This document shows, piece by piece, positions 42,621-54,340 of a stretch of DNA of 64,000 bases (position 1 is its first letter; the number at the start of each line of letters is the position of its first letter). This DNA comes from Epiperipatus broadwayi (Eukaryota; Onychophora; Udeonychophora; Euonychophora; Peripatidae). Made by a program: the position numbers and the translations under genes. A model generated the notes under the pieces. The model made no database searches. It was not told the DNA's origin and saw nothing but the letters and a program-made list of their open reading frames with translations. The stretch spans positions 248,001-312,000 of the forward strand of contig JAQFVV010000454.1 of NCBI GenBank assembly GCA_028023455.1. Direction: 5' to 3'.

Positions 42621-43059
42621 TTAATCACATAAAAAACACTTAATAATCCTGTGATAAAAATCATACACACACACCCACATGCTAATAGTTCTTAACAAGT
42701 TCTTCTGAATATCACCATCCTCAGCAGCATATTCTAACTTGCAAAAATTTGTAAGTTAATAATGATGAGCTTTATGTAATCTAGATGGTTTATTTACAAT
42801 AACATGCATGGCACTTCTTTGACCAGTTACAATAACCTTACAATCTGTAGTGAACATGCAAATACATGACATGAATGTTTAAAGTTTTACATTAAAATTT
42901 TAAAATAAGAGTATTATAATGAATAGTGCAACAAACCCAATGCAATATCCATCACTAACAAATTTTGCATTAACTTCAAAGTAAAATAGTCATAAATAAA
43001 ATTTTGAGATCAAGGACATGATGACACTTGATAATAATATTAACTTTACTATACCAGGA
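42621..43059. other. AT-rich unassigned DNA
   Basis: Apart from the HH-B-like piece at 42679-42740 nothing recognised. Upstream PLE coding sequence would be expected here on the minus strand but is not readable. Confidence 0.4.
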
Positions 43060-43318
43060 AAAACTCTCTATACGTATTGCCACTCAATGCAAGCCAGAGT
43101 AATCAATGGATGCCAGAAGGTTTGTGCATAAAATTGCCAAGCTGGAAACTAGTCTGGGTATATTGGATGAGTAGGCACAAGATGGGGATTTTATGCACAA
43201 ACCTTTTGGCATTCATTGATTACTCTGCCTTGCACTGAGTGGCAATATGTATAGAAAGTTTTGCCTGGTTTAATAACAGTTATGAGCAAGCATAAGAAAT
43301 GGTGATCATGTGATGTTT
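43060..43318. mobile_element. HH-C inverted dimer, short
   Basis: Minus arm 43068-43134 and plus arm 43139-43318 meet inside the hammerhead; only its 3' strand (GGAAACTAGTCTGGG, 43144-43158) remains. Both GGCATCCATTGATTACTCTG-type blocks are present. Confidence 0.78.
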
Positions 43319-45361
43319 ATTAACTTTATTATATATATGACAATTAAAATATTGAAGAAATAATAATAAAGATAATAAATAAATATACACTATTTCTTTA
43401 TTTTCAATAATAAACTTTACAATCTTAAAAAGTATTTCAGTTATGTTAAAATATAAACTTATGTAATAGTATAAAATAATATTATTTCAAACCATTTTTA
43501 TTATTGTTTAGTATTATATAACAATTACAACAATCACACATTTTTGATTACCCTTTATGATTTAAATTATTTTAAATTTAGACATTAGAATCATGAAACA
43601 GAGCAGAAATATATCTCATCATTTATTAACAATACTTAAATCTTCCACGTGTGATACGGATTAAAACATATATACATCTCTGCTATGAGTTAAACATATA
43701 ACAAAAGATAATATTTATAATCATATTCATTTATTAAATATTTTATATGTCTATCATATAAATAAGAATAAAGATTTAATTAAATTAGTATGTGTCCCTG
43801 ATAAGTTTATAATAGGTTCATATTAGCATATATCAATCATTAATTAACGCACTTTTTAAAAAAAAACTAATATTTGTTAAATAAATGATATTATTTATTA
43901 CAATTATATTTTATAATGAATAATTTACTTTCCCAATTGGTCGTAATACTTATAATACGCTTTAAATATATAGGTGAAGTTAATAAACGTTATTTGTGAA
44001 AATTTGCTTAACTTCACTTATATACGTTTAAAGCGTGTTATAAGAATTATATTTTATATAGAAAGCTTTGGGAAATTATATTTTTTTAATAAAATAAAAT
44101 AGTATTAACATTGTTTATATTTATTTAGCCTGCATTGTGTAATATTGAATAATAATTATATCAATTGTCCAAATCATTATTCTTGTGTCTTTTTAGACCC
44201 ATAAATAATTCACACCAAAGCTTGCAACGTAATAATTGAATGTATTAGCCATTCGCTTTAATATCCTATTTGTTTTTGAACAATTTTTATATATATATAT
44301 TTCTTGAACTTTTTAGTTGATTGATAAATATTACAAAACATAAGGTATCCATTAATTTTAAAGAGAGATATTCATTAATTTATTTATTCACTACATTAAG
44401 CTTTCCATCCAATCCCCTAAAAAAATATAGCAGGGAATGAGTGATAGACCTCTCCCTTCACTTTTATTATCTTAGAATCCATGTTTTTTGATTTCTGAGC
44501 TATTAAAAATAAAATTAATCCACTATCAAGTTTTAAATCATGAAATTTGAAAATAGTCTCTCTATCAGTTTAATGTCTGTTTCTTCAATTTCTTTTTTTT
44601 TTTTTTTAAATCTCACTCTTTTTATTAATCAAGCAATCATTTGCATTCTTTTAAATAAACTCATTTGCATAAATAAAAATATAAAGAATAATATTTTGTA
44701 GATCATAATAATAATTATTACAATCAAGAATAAGCATATTACTTCTTTATTTTATTTATTCTAAACAATAATCACTAATAACAATATTAATTTTTAATAA
44801 CGTGAAAGCTAAACACCTTCAAACATATACGCTTTAAACATGCTTACATGACAGCCAATCAGATGGAATAATGACATCACATGGGACTCTAAATTCTAAA
44901 ACACAACCCAGAACTATTAGAAAAAGATGGGACCCATCTTAATCTATGCCTCAATTTTATTTAAATAAGCCAGACTCAAGCATTTTGAACTAAGAGTGTG
45001 AAGCTTAAATACCTTCACATTTAATCCACTAAATATTATATATATAAATTAACAACGCGAAATCATCCGATTTACAACGAAGCAATATTAATTTTTATAT
45101 AATAAATTATTTAAATATTGATGGGTGTAATTTTTATTTAATTATTCATTTATCTATTAGCATATGGGTACACACATCCTGTATTGAGCACGTTGCTTAT
45201 GCAAAGTCAATGCAAATCAGAATCTTTTATTAACTATATTTTATATGTCTCTTAAATAATAATAACAATAATAAATGAGCTTTTGTTTTGCTTCTTTTAT
45301 TTTCTCCCTTTTTTAATACCTCTTTTTTAATCTTCATATGGTCTTCTTAGTTGTAATATAT
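43319..45361. other. AT-rich unassigned DNA with one small inverted repeat
   Basis: An imperfect hairpin lies at 43950-44043 (TTATAATACGCTTTAAA against TTTAAAGCGTGTTATAA). Around 44.8-45.0 kb composition is mixed but no ORF exists. Confidence 0.5.
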
Positions 45362-45486
45362 ATAATAACTGAAATACAGGCTTATTATATACCTGTATCA
45401 ATATATGTAATATATAGGGTATATGAGCACAGACTTTCACATAACCCACCAATACACGTGAACACATATATGTCAAAAAGATAAAT

Positions 45487-45546
45487 AATTACCAATATAT
45501 GTATTTCATGCTAAACCAGCAATCATCAATTGGTCCAGATATCATC
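45487..45546 (-). ncRNA. Hammerhead ribozyme motif, HH-A (C3 mutated)
   Basis: Core reads TTGATGA on the minus strand; GAAA, stem II, and stem III are recognisable. Confidence 0.65.
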
Positions 45547-45882
45547 TCTACATATAGATGCAATAAGTGCTCAGATATATATTAAGATAGTCAATCTTCA
45601 TACTTTAATGGACAGGCTTCAATGCACTCCACACTCCAACTCTTCAAACATCCATCCAATTGAAAATCTGATGATGGAACACTCAAAGGCCACTCTAGAA
45701 TATGTATTAAATGGATTATGTTCTGTACATGAGGTCTTTGAGCATTGGCATCATCAGGTTTTCAATTGGATGAGTGGTTAAAGAGTTGGAGTGTAAAGTA
45801 CATTGAAGCTTGTCCATTAAAGTATGAAGATTGGCTATCTTAATATATATCTGAGCACTTGTTGCATATATGTGTAGAGATG

Positions 45883-45941
45883 ATAATCTGGACCAACTGA
45901 TGATTGCTAGTTTAGCATGAAATCCGTATATTGGTGATTAT
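45883..45941 (+). ncRNA. Hammerhead ribozyme motif, HH-A, core intact
   Basis: Outer stem I ATAATC/GATTAT (6 bp), inner ACCAA/TTGGT (5 bp), core CTGATGA 45897-45903, stem II TGCT/AGCA, GAAA 45919-45922, stem III region ATCCGTAT (palindrome broken at one base), cleavage-site A at 45930. Confidence 0.82.
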
Positions 45942-46050
45942 TTATCTTTCTGACATATATGTGTTTAAGTGTATCAGTGTTATGAGATAGAGTGGAGAGT
46001 GGTGGGTCATGTGAAAGTCTGTGCTTATATACCCTATATATTATATATAT

Positions 46051-46460
46051 ATATATAATATTTAATTTAAAAAACGGATAATTTCTTATAAAAATTGTAG
46101 CCATTTTAAACTAAACATACTTATAAATACCAATGGGTATATTATAATGACAAGAAAGCAAATATCAAGAAGATATTAGCTTCAAAATTATTTTACAGAT
46201 ATGTGTATGGTTCAATTAATTTACATGTATCTACATATATTTGCATATAACAATCTGGTTATGCCTACTCTTTGTTGCCCATGATTATGACAGCTAAGTT
46301 CTCTTGAAAGCGCTCGGGCACTAATTATTATGTACTATAATTCATATTAAGTTTATAATAAATTGTGATTTAATTTGAAGAAGCTCTGCTGTTATGCGCT
46401 GATTTGTGCATTAAAATTATACATATTAGATATATAAATAATAATAAATAATATAGCCAT
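46051..46460. other. AT-rich unassigned DNA
   Basis: No feature seen. Confidence 0.5.
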
Positions 46461-47027
46461 TTATATATCTGTAATATTGGTGGAAGCAACTACTCATACA
46501 TATATTTAAAATTGACGAGCATTCTCCCATCAATAATTGTTTTAAGACTATAGGTGGTCCACTTATAATTAAAGCTTATTTTTTAAATGAACTGAAGAAT
46601 TATTGACTGCACCTAAATTAGGGTTTCAATTTATTATAAGTTCTAACCATAGAAGGATTTGATGGGAAAGTGCATACCAGTTTTAGCACACGTGTGAAGA
46701 GGAGATGCTTCTATATTATTACACGTGTACAAATCACAGTATTATTAATTATTACATTTATATAAATTAATAAAATTCACTTTTGCAGGCAGTTAAAAAT
46801 GAAAAACTTTCCCTTTGCGCTAGTAATATGCTGATTTAAAAATCAGGCTTAAAATAAGTTCAAACCTTAATTAAGGCATAATCAATAATTGTTGGTTTAC
46901 TTTAAAAATGTGTTCTAACTATAAATGGTCCACCTATAGTTTTAAAACAATTATTGATGAGTGAGTGCATATCAATTGTAGCTCATATATGATGAGTAGT
47001 TGCTTTCACAATATTACAGATATATAA
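46461..47027. mobile_element. Foldback element, 567 bp
   Basis: Inverted ends TTATATATCTGTAATATTG (46461) and CAATATTACAGATATATAA (to 47027); both arms contain AACTACTCAT/ATGAGTAGTT and CAATAATTGTTTTAA/TTAAAACAATTATTG blocks with moderate divergence. No ORF, no hammerhead. It resembles a non-autonomous DNA transposon. Confidence 0.75.
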
Positions 47028-47339
47028 ATAACTAATAGAAATAATACACGTTATACTACTGAAAATATTCTGTCAAAGTTGTAGACATTTACAAGTTTTA
47101 TAATAAATTTATCAGAAAAAGTTTCAAACTATATGTTGACTATGATCTATTTTTACATAACAGTATATAAATTATATTTGTATTCAATCAAAAATATTAA
47201 TTTAGTGGTTTATAAATAAATAAATGTAAATTATGACATACTGAATATGAATTAAAAAGATAAAAACTAAACCCAGTGATATTAAAAAATAAACCGTTTC
47301 AAAGTTATCAAGCAAATATACTTAAATAGTTAATACACT
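47028..47339. other. AT-rich unassigned DNA
   Basis: No feature seen. Confidence 0.5.
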
Positions 47340-47765
47340 GTACAGGCTTACACACACCTGCACATTTATATAATGTAATATATAAGGGATTAGAACTCAG
47401 ACTTTAGGATGACAATCTTGGCACTAACATCTGCTTTGAACGTTCCATCATCAGATTTTCAATGAAATGGATGGCTGAAGAGTTGTGGGTTGGAGTAATT
47501 TGAAGCCTGTCCGTTAAAGTATGAAGATTGGCTATCTTAATATAAAGCTGAGCACTGATTGTATATATGTGTGGAGATAGTAATCTGGACCAACTGATGA
47601 TTGCTGGTTTAGCATGAAATACGTATATTGGTGAAATATGTATATTAATGATTATTTATCTTTTCAACATGTGTATGATCGGGTGGGTCAGCAATATGAG
47701 ATGGCATAGAGAGTTGAGGGTTGTGTGAAAGTCTGAGTTTGAATCTTTTATATATTAAATTGTTA
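47340..47765 (+). mobile_element. HH-A repeat with inverted 3' end fragment
   Basis: A short minus-oriented 3' fragment (47340-47405) precedes a near full plus copy. The hammerhead core is intact (below). Confidence 0.78.
47582..47655 (+). ncRNA. Hammerhead ribozyme motif, HH-A, core intact, stem I interrupted
   Basis: Core CTGATGA 47594-47600, stem II TGCT/AGCA, GAAA 47616-47619, stem III ATACGTAT palindrome, cleavage-site A 47627, inner stem I ACCAA/TTGGT. A ~17-bp local duplication (GAAATATGTATATTAAT) splits the inner and outer stem I. Confidence 0.8.
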
Positions 47766-48326
47766 AGGTGTTTAAATCCCTACTGAGTATCCAGATGTGT
47801 TTTCAACACTCACTAAAATTAAATTCACGTTTAAATAGTTGCTTTCAGCAAAAAAAAAAAAAAAAAAAGGATAAATAAATTATTATTTATTTTCAAAAAA
47901 AGAGGAAAATATTTCAAAATATATTTTCAATGATAAAATCTATCAGATGTTAATTTGAAATAGTGATATTTAGAAAATTCTAAGACAAAAAAACTTTTTA
48001 ACGCCACGCGCATAATGTGTGTATAGATAATACATATAAAATTTTAAGATATCTGGAAATATTTCGTTTTATTTTTTATTTATATAATTTAATATTATAG
48101 AGCATTTTAATCTAGAGTAATATTTATATAATTATATCATACTAAAATTAAACATTTTTTTTAAAAAAAAAAGAAAATTGAAGATAGGTAGAAAAATAAA
48201 TATCAGAAATTTAGAATCTCATTTTTGAAAAACTTTTTTTTCATTTACCCCCCCCCCCCCATAATTTATGAGATTTATTAAAAAAAATATTTTCAAAAAT
48301 ATATATTTTTTATGTATCATCTATAT
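47766..48326. other. AT-rich unassigned DNA with poly-A and C12 runs
   Basis: Homopolymers at 47850-47868 (A) and 48249-48260 (C). No other feature. Confidence 0.5.
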
Positions 48327-48488
48327 TAGTAATAATAACAAGTCAGATGTCACATGACTTATATATAGCTTGCACTTACAAATATGTAAAATTAAGAGCG
48401 TGCTAATAGCTCTAAACAAGCTTTTTTTTATATATTTATGAGAAATGCTACTACAAGAGAAGACATTCAAATCATTTTTATCTTGGAT

Positions 48489-48546
48489 TGTCCCCATCCC
48501 CAGACCGGTTTCGACCTATAAGTCTCTTCAGTGAGGAGTTGGGACA
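48489..48546 (-). ncRNA. Hammerhead ribozyme motif, HH-B left arm, core intact
   Basis: Minus strand: TGTCCC/GGGACA outer and TCCTCA/TGGGGA inner stem I, core CTGAAGA (48531-48525), stem II GACT/GGTC (one G-U), GAAA 48512-48509, stem III ACCGGT palindrome, cleavage-site C 48503. Confidence 0.87.
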
Positions 48547-48898
48547 TTAGATTTAAAAAACCAACTCAAGCAAAGCATTTATCTAAAAGTTAATTGTTAG
48601 AAGAAGATCTGAAACTTTTAGACATCTACATGTCTTTAAAGTCAGCTCTCCAATTGAAAAAATCATATGGGCCTGAACTTAATTCAGATACTCCATATAT
48701 TTTGCTGTTGTGGCTTTGGCTAAATTAAATGACTAAGCCTACTAATATATGGAGTATATGAATTAAGTTCAGGCCCATATGTTTTTTTCAGTTGGAGAGC
48801 TGACTTTAAAGACATGTAGATGTCTAAAAGTTTCAGATCTTCTTCTAACAATTAACTTTTAGATAAATGCTTTGCTTGAGTTGGTTTTTTAAATCTAA

Positions 48899-48956
48899 TG
48901 TCCCAACTCCTCACTGAAGAGACCCATAGGTCGAAACCGGTCTGGGGATAGGGACA
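48899..48956 (+). ncRNA. Hammerhead ribozyme motif, HH-B right arm, fully canonical
   Basis: Outer stem I TGTCCC (48899-48904)/GGGACA (48951-48956); inner TCCTCA (48908-48913)/TGGGGA (48943-48948); core CTGAAGA 48914-48920; stem II GACC/GGTC, loop CATA; GAAA 48933-48936; stem III ACCGGT; cleavage-site C 48942. Every core base is canonical and every helix pairs. It is the best HHR candidate in the window. Confidence 0.92.
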
Positions 48957-49075
48957 ATCCAAGATAAAAATGATTTGAATGTCTTCTCTTGTAGTAGCAT
49001 TTATCATAAATTAAAAAAAAAAAAAAAGCTTTTTAGAGCTATTAGCACGCTCTTAATTTTATGTATCATCTATAT

Positions 49076-49917
49076 ATATTTTGTACATGTAAAATTATAT
49101 TTCTCATATAAATATACGTAATCGAATTATAATATTATTACATATATATAACAAAATCTATTTCTTTGGTAAGTTTAGCCTCATATATGACATAGCAACT
49201 GTACTCATATTTTTCAATCTCTTTTCTTATATAGATATATGTAATGATATTATCATTTGACTACTGATTTTGATATGTCTTCAGGCAAAGAACATACTAA
49301 CATAATATCTTTTTTTAACTATATAAAGGTTTATAAATAAATAACAATTTTAAATAACCTACTGCAGAACAAAGTCTTTTTCAATAGCACCATAAAAATG
49401 CAAAGAAGAAGACCCAAAGTTATACCATTTATCAGGTGGTACACATTCCATTGTATAACTGATGATTGTATTGACTATATGTTGACTATCTGAAAAAATC
49501 CTAAACTTGATTAGAATTTGACCAATTTTTCAAATTTTGCCTGATTAAGATTCGACCTCATGTTTTTGTAGGAAGATGTGCTAACGATGGGCCATGAGGC
49601 TCTTTTTTAAATATACAGTACATAAATGGAGTTCTAATAGTTTATACTATTTTTATCTACCAATATCTGTTGCAAAAGGTTTTGTTTAGCCAATCTTGCT
49701 CTTCAAGATCATTTTCTTCGATTATTTTGTGTCAAAATCTTATGATAGCTATTTTATGTTTTTTTTTTTTTTTTTTTTGGGGGGGGGAGTATTCTGTGTT
49801 ATTCTATTGGCATATGCAGAACAATATTTTCATTTTAAATGTTTTTTTTTAAATAACTATAAGGCAAGAGACATTTTATTTCAATAGGTTCTAATACATG
49901 TCTTAACTATTTTTATT
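49076..49917. other. AT-rich unassigned DNA
   Basis: T18/G8 homopolymers near 49758-49788. No ORF of note. Confidence 0.5.
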
Positions 49918-50047
49918 CAAAACAGGCAAAACTCTCTATACGTATTGCCACTCAGTGCAAGCCAGTAATCAATGGATACGCATAGAGAGTTTTGCCTGTT
50001 TTAATAACAGTTAAGAGCAAGCATAAGAGACGGTGATCATGTGATGT
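49918..50047. repeat. HH-C terminal hairpin
   Basis: The two GGCAAAACTCTCTATACG ends of HH-C, inverted and nearly adjacent, with the ATGATCACC-type terminus at the right. The interior, including the hammerhead, is missing. Confidence 0.75.
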
Positions 50048-50769
50048 TATTTTTATTCATTTGATAATTTTTTTAAAACTACAAATTCATACTCTTTTTT
50101 TTTTAAAAAAATTTCTATTTTAGACATTAAGTTATTTACAGTTTTTACTATTGTTTTTAAAATTATTTTTCATCTTTTTGTGATTTTATTAATCTTTAGT
50201 AGTTCTTTGATGTAATTTCAATCTATTATAATCTCCTATGTAACTAAAGCTTTGATAATTTATTTTCATTTTTCTGTTAATTTCTGCATTTTTTGTGAGT
50301 GATTTGTAAATATTTAAAATTGCTATACTTTGACTTATTAATTTTCTAACTGTATTTACTTTCTTTGCTTTTTTGTATATTTTTTACTATTATATTTTGA
50401 ACAATTTTTAAGTTAATATCATGTTATTATTTGAAATATTCTTTGTTGAACTTTCGGACAGTCAAATGAAATTATTAGTAGTCATTAATGGAATGTTGTT
50501 AATCTAAAATACTGTAATTCTACAAAAGCTAATGAACTGACATTTTCTTTTCCATATTTATAACATGATTGACTCAAGGAGTTTTAAATTAACTTTATGT
50601 ATATTTTGTTGACATTGCCAGAATCCTGTTATTCCACTTTGATCAAATTAATAAATATCTAGTGGATTTTTCTATTTTACATTAGTAATTTCTGAGTAAA
50701 AATTATTAGATTATGCTTTTGCTCTAAATCCACCTTGTTCCCCTGTCTATATAAACTCTCTTTCTATTC
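50048..50769. other. AT-rich unassigned DNA
   Basis: No feature seen. Confidence 0.5.
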
Positions 50770-50945
50770 TGCTATATCATCACCAACCATTATCAATCCA
50801 CTGCAGATGAAGGTCTCTACCAGTTCAAATCATCTTCTCTGAACTTTATCTTCGCTTCTTCACATCACCCAGGCACACTTACTTATTTCATCAATCCACC
50901 TCACATGGGCTGCCCACCAACATGCATTAGCCAGCATGGTGAGTT
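50770..50945 (-). pseudogene. RTE-type LINE, 3' end fragment
   Basis: On the minus strand it matches the last ~160 bp of the RTE copy at 31764-32622, including the block that encodes LQWIDNG before the TGATGAT tail. Heavily 5' truncated. Confidence 0.75.
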
Positions 50946-51297
50946 TATTGGCTTTCTACCTCTGAGTTTAAGATCAAGAAACACCATGGTCTTTCTTCTC
51001 AGTTGCCTGATATTCTGACATATAATAAACTCTATATAACTCATTGGATCTTTTAAATATTGAAGTATTACATATATTTTTAAGCAATATGTCATATATA
51101 AATTTATAATATTTTTCTGTGCATTGGTATTTGATTAATTTTATTTTTAAATAAGTTTTCATATTTCTTTTTTATCTAATTGATCTAGTTCAACTTCCAG
51201 TTTTATTTTTTATTGTAATGAAAGCTGAAGTTTTTGGTGTCAAGTCGTGATTTCTGTGATATGTATATATGCTTTCTTTACTATATTTTTATTATAA
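50946..51297. other. AT-rich unassigned DNA
   Basis: No feature seen. Confidence 0.45.
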
Positions 51298-51460
51298 ATA
51301 TAAGGGATTTGAACTCAGACTTTCAAGCAATCTTCAACTATCCATGCTATTTCATAATACTAATACACATGAGATAGTGTGGATAATTAAAGGTTGCTTG
51401 AAAGTCTGAGTTCAAATCCCCTATATTTACAATCAAGTTCCAGGTATAAGAATGCCTGTA
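51298..51460. repeat. HH-A 3' end palindrome
   Basis: Two inverted copies of the HH-A tRNA-like end (GGGATTTGAACTCAGAC / GTCTGAGTTCAAATCCC), about 60 bp each. No hammerhead part. Confidence 0.75.
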
Positions 51461-52144
51461 TTTTATATCTTATATTTTTATTAATAAATGAGCTGTCTAA
51501 AAATATTTCATACTCTAAATATAATATTATACTTTGAAAGGTTTTAATATATTTTGTGCTTTTTAAAAATTTATGCTGTTTTAAATTTAGTTTAAGATCT
51601 AATTTGTAACTATTTTTAGAATTTCTAAGTGTATCAAAGAAAGTTAATGATACTAAAAATTAATATTTTTATTTTTTTGTCAAGCTAGATTCTTTTTTTA
51701 GGCTATTTTCTTTTTAGCTTTTTGATTTATTTGGATATGTGGTTTTATAGTTGTATAAATCATTAACAGCCATTTAAAATAAGATTTTCTTTTGTTTCAA
51801 TGGGGTAAAGTTTCATCAATTACTCTTAGTTTCATGAAAAGAATATGATTTTTCTTCAAAAGGCTCTTTTATGTCTAGGAATGCACATAATGATTCTTTG
51901 ATATTTATTTCCTAGTAAATTAGTTTCTAAATTATTCAGTTGTTTTATCTTAAAACAAAAATATCATAGGATAATATCATAATGTAAATTTTTTCAAATG
52001 TATTCTTTCAAATGTGATCCCATGAGAGCTCAAAACAGATCAATTGCTGTTGAAACTAAATAAAAAAAAAGTTACTTATAGAAACATATTGATCCATTCC
52101 ATTCTTCATTGTATTCTTTATTTTTCAAAGATTTATTTCATTAT
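51461..52144. other. AT-rich unassigned DNA
   Basis: No feature seen. Confidence 0.5.
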
Positions 52145-52212
52145 AAGCAGTTGGTTGCAGACAGTTGTTGTGGTTTCACATCCTGGCAGATGCTATGACA
52201 TAGGAAAAAAAA
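52145..52212 (+). repeat. SINE 3' fragment
   Basis: Matches the SINE from GTTGGTTGCAGACAG through GATGCTATGACATA plus an A-run; box B is mutated (GGTTTCACATCC) and box A absent. Confidence 0.65.
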
Positions 52213-52429
52213 TTGAAAGGCTGCTATTGGGTAATGAGGTAATTGTTTATAGAATGCAATGTGGCTGCTTTTTTTGATAATCATTAATAGTGATATTCTT
52301 TGATAATTACTTCAATTTTATATTATAAAGTACTTTTAAAATTTTACTGAATGACTTACTTTCAATTATAAATTGGTAAGCACAGATTGAGTGCACTTTT
52401 ACGTATGGATAGTGTCATCAGATAAATGC

Positions 52430-52880
52430 AGAAAAGTATAATAATAAAAGTTTTTATTTATTACAATACCTTTACTGATTTAATCAAAACATTTGACTCC
52501 GTTAAAAAAAATTGTAATAGCATAAGAAATTATCATTTCGTTCATGCAAGTATATTCTTATTACATGGTTATTATATGGTCACAGTAAAAGCTTTGAAAC
52601 ATTTGTAATAAACTCTTTGTGGTCTTTATTTTCACATTTATGACAATAGTTTTTGAAACAATTTATAGATGGCTTTATTAAGCAGGCATCTAAATATGAT
52701 ATAGATTTGATGGTGAAATAAAACTTCATTTCATTGGCTTTTGGATTTGCAATATTCTAATGAATATGTTGTTTTTTCCAATTCAAAAAACTGATTTACA
52801 AAATATTTTTAAAATTTTTAATGCACCCTACACATAATTTGATTAGTAATTAATGTCCAAAAAAACTCAATTGGGGGGGG
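52430..52880 (+). pseudogene. LINE reverse transcriptase remnant
   Basis: FTDLIKTFDSV corresponds to the RT motif D-x-x-K-A-F-D-S-V. Downstream frames (KYDIDLMVK, FGFAIF, FFQFKK) follow the same order as the LINE fragments at 22.9-24.1 kb, so the two loci carry the same family. Many stops. Confidence 0.5.
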
Positions 52881-52959
52881 AATCATTAGCACTTTAACCT
52901 TGTGAGTTGAAAGAAAATACATACTTCAATGCAGTGTTGCTTTACTTAATAAGTAATAT

Positions 52960-54200
52960 TTACTGAGGCTATAACCTCGATAATATGCGTGTAAAAATGC
53001 GATAGTAGGGACCTCTACAGGTGTTTTAAATATATTTCATTATAATAAAAAAATATTTTAATTCAATTATTTTGTATATAGGATTATTGTTTTGAAAAAT
53101 TAATTGTATGGAAGAAAACATGGATCTCCTATGTTGATATAACATCAAGACCCTGGAGAAGTTTCATTTAAAGATGCTTCATAAAATGTTTAAAAATGCA
53201 AAGGCAAGATTGTATAAATCCAGGGGAAGTCAACCTTTTTATACCTACTGCCCACTATTGTATCTCTATTAGTAGTAAAATTTTCTAACCACCCACCAGT
53301 TACACAGTAATGATGATTTATAAAGTAGGGAAGTAACTTTACTTTATAAAATTTATAAAGCAGAATTACAGCAAGCTAAAGCATATAAATCTCTATGAAA
53401 TTTTTTTTAAAAAGTCAATTAAATTTTAAAAAAAAGGTACTTCAGTGTCGTACAAAACTCCTACTGCCCACCATGAAGGTTGAAACGCCTACTAGTGGGC
53501 AGTAGGGAGCAGGTTGACTATCACTGGTAAAATCCATCTGTTTATTTTTCAGTTTGTTCATGCAGGATCACCACATGTGAGTATGCAAGTTGTGTGGGGC
53601 ACAAAGGTCCTTCATTACGAGGCTGCCAAGATGCTAAAATAATTAATAAGATTTATATGTAAATAATTATGTTATCATTTTTAAATAACTTCATTGTTAG
53701 AAATATGTCCTGAATGTAAATACTTTTTATTTAAATATGAGAGGAATATTTTTTTACTTATAGAGACAATTGCCTGAGCATCAGATTTTAAGACTTGACA
53801 TATACTAAGTATATACACCTATCATTATGCTAAACTGAACAGGCTGAGGCTGATGTCATCTTGTCACAATAATTAATAAAACTTATACATAAATGTTTAC
53901 ATTTCTGAATCACTTTATTGTTAGAAACATGTTCTGATTATGAACATTTTTTATTTAAATATAAGAGGAATACTTTTTTACTTAGACTTGTTGTGACAAT
54001 TGTTCGAGCCTCAAAATAGACCTAATATATACTCCATATTTGCATAAAGTCTTTTTGTCACTATAATTAATAAAATTTATATATAAATAAAAATGTTTAG
54101 ATTTCCTAAACACTAAGTTGTATAAAAAGTAACACATCACTATAAATAATTTATTTAAAAATAAAATTTATTTAAAAAATATTACTTCATAATTGTAGTA
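52960..54200. repeat. Repeat block shared with 41.4-42.0 kb
   Basis: 52970-53025 is inverted relative to 41480-41540; 53640-53830, 53860-54040 and 54060-54190 are successive direct, diverged copies of the AATTAATAAAATTTATAT / AAATATAAGAGGAATAC unit (about 220-240 bp). No coding content. Confidence 0.6.
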
Positions 54201-54257
54201 ATTTTGCATATAAAAACATTAAGTTTATCAATGATATTTTGCAGAGTTCACATGTAT

Positions 54258-54340
54258 GAGACAATTTAGCTTACTGGTAGAGCATTTTCTCTGGAATGTG
54301 AGGTCTTTGAGTTAATTCTGCCAAGTGGCTTATGTAAAGT
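54258..54340 (+). repeat. Possible tRNA-derived fragment
   Basis: TTTAGCTTACTGGTAGAGCA resembles a tRNA D-arm/box A and GAGTTAATTCTG a decayed box B ~45 bp later. Anticodon arm pairing is poor. More likely a SINE head or relic than a working tRNA. Confidence 0.3.

Larger units (their letters stand above)
45362..46050. mobile_element. HH-A inverted pair, ~690 bp
   Basis: Minus copy 45362-~45700 and plus copy ~45705-46050 face each other, joined through their 5' blocks (ATGATGGAACACTCAAAG / TTTGAGCATTGGCATCATC). Both contain hammerheads. Confidence 0.82.
48310..49075. mobile_element. HH-B inverted-dimer element with 17-bp direct-repeat flanks
   Basis: The arms 48388-~48715 and ~48735-49060 are inverted and highly similar (GCTAATAGCTCTAAACAAGC terminus, inverted at the right end). 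Each holds a hammerhead, facing outward from the centre. The whole 48327-49058 is flanked by a perfect 17-bp direct repeat TTATGTATCATCTATAT (48310-48326 and 49059-49075), most simply a target-site duplication. About 60 bp of non-palindromic sequence lies only at the left end. No ORF. Confidence 0.88.

Noticed and set aside
54258-54340. Functional tRNA gene
   Set aside because: Box B is mutated and acceptor and anticodon arms do not pair well; listed only as a possible relic.
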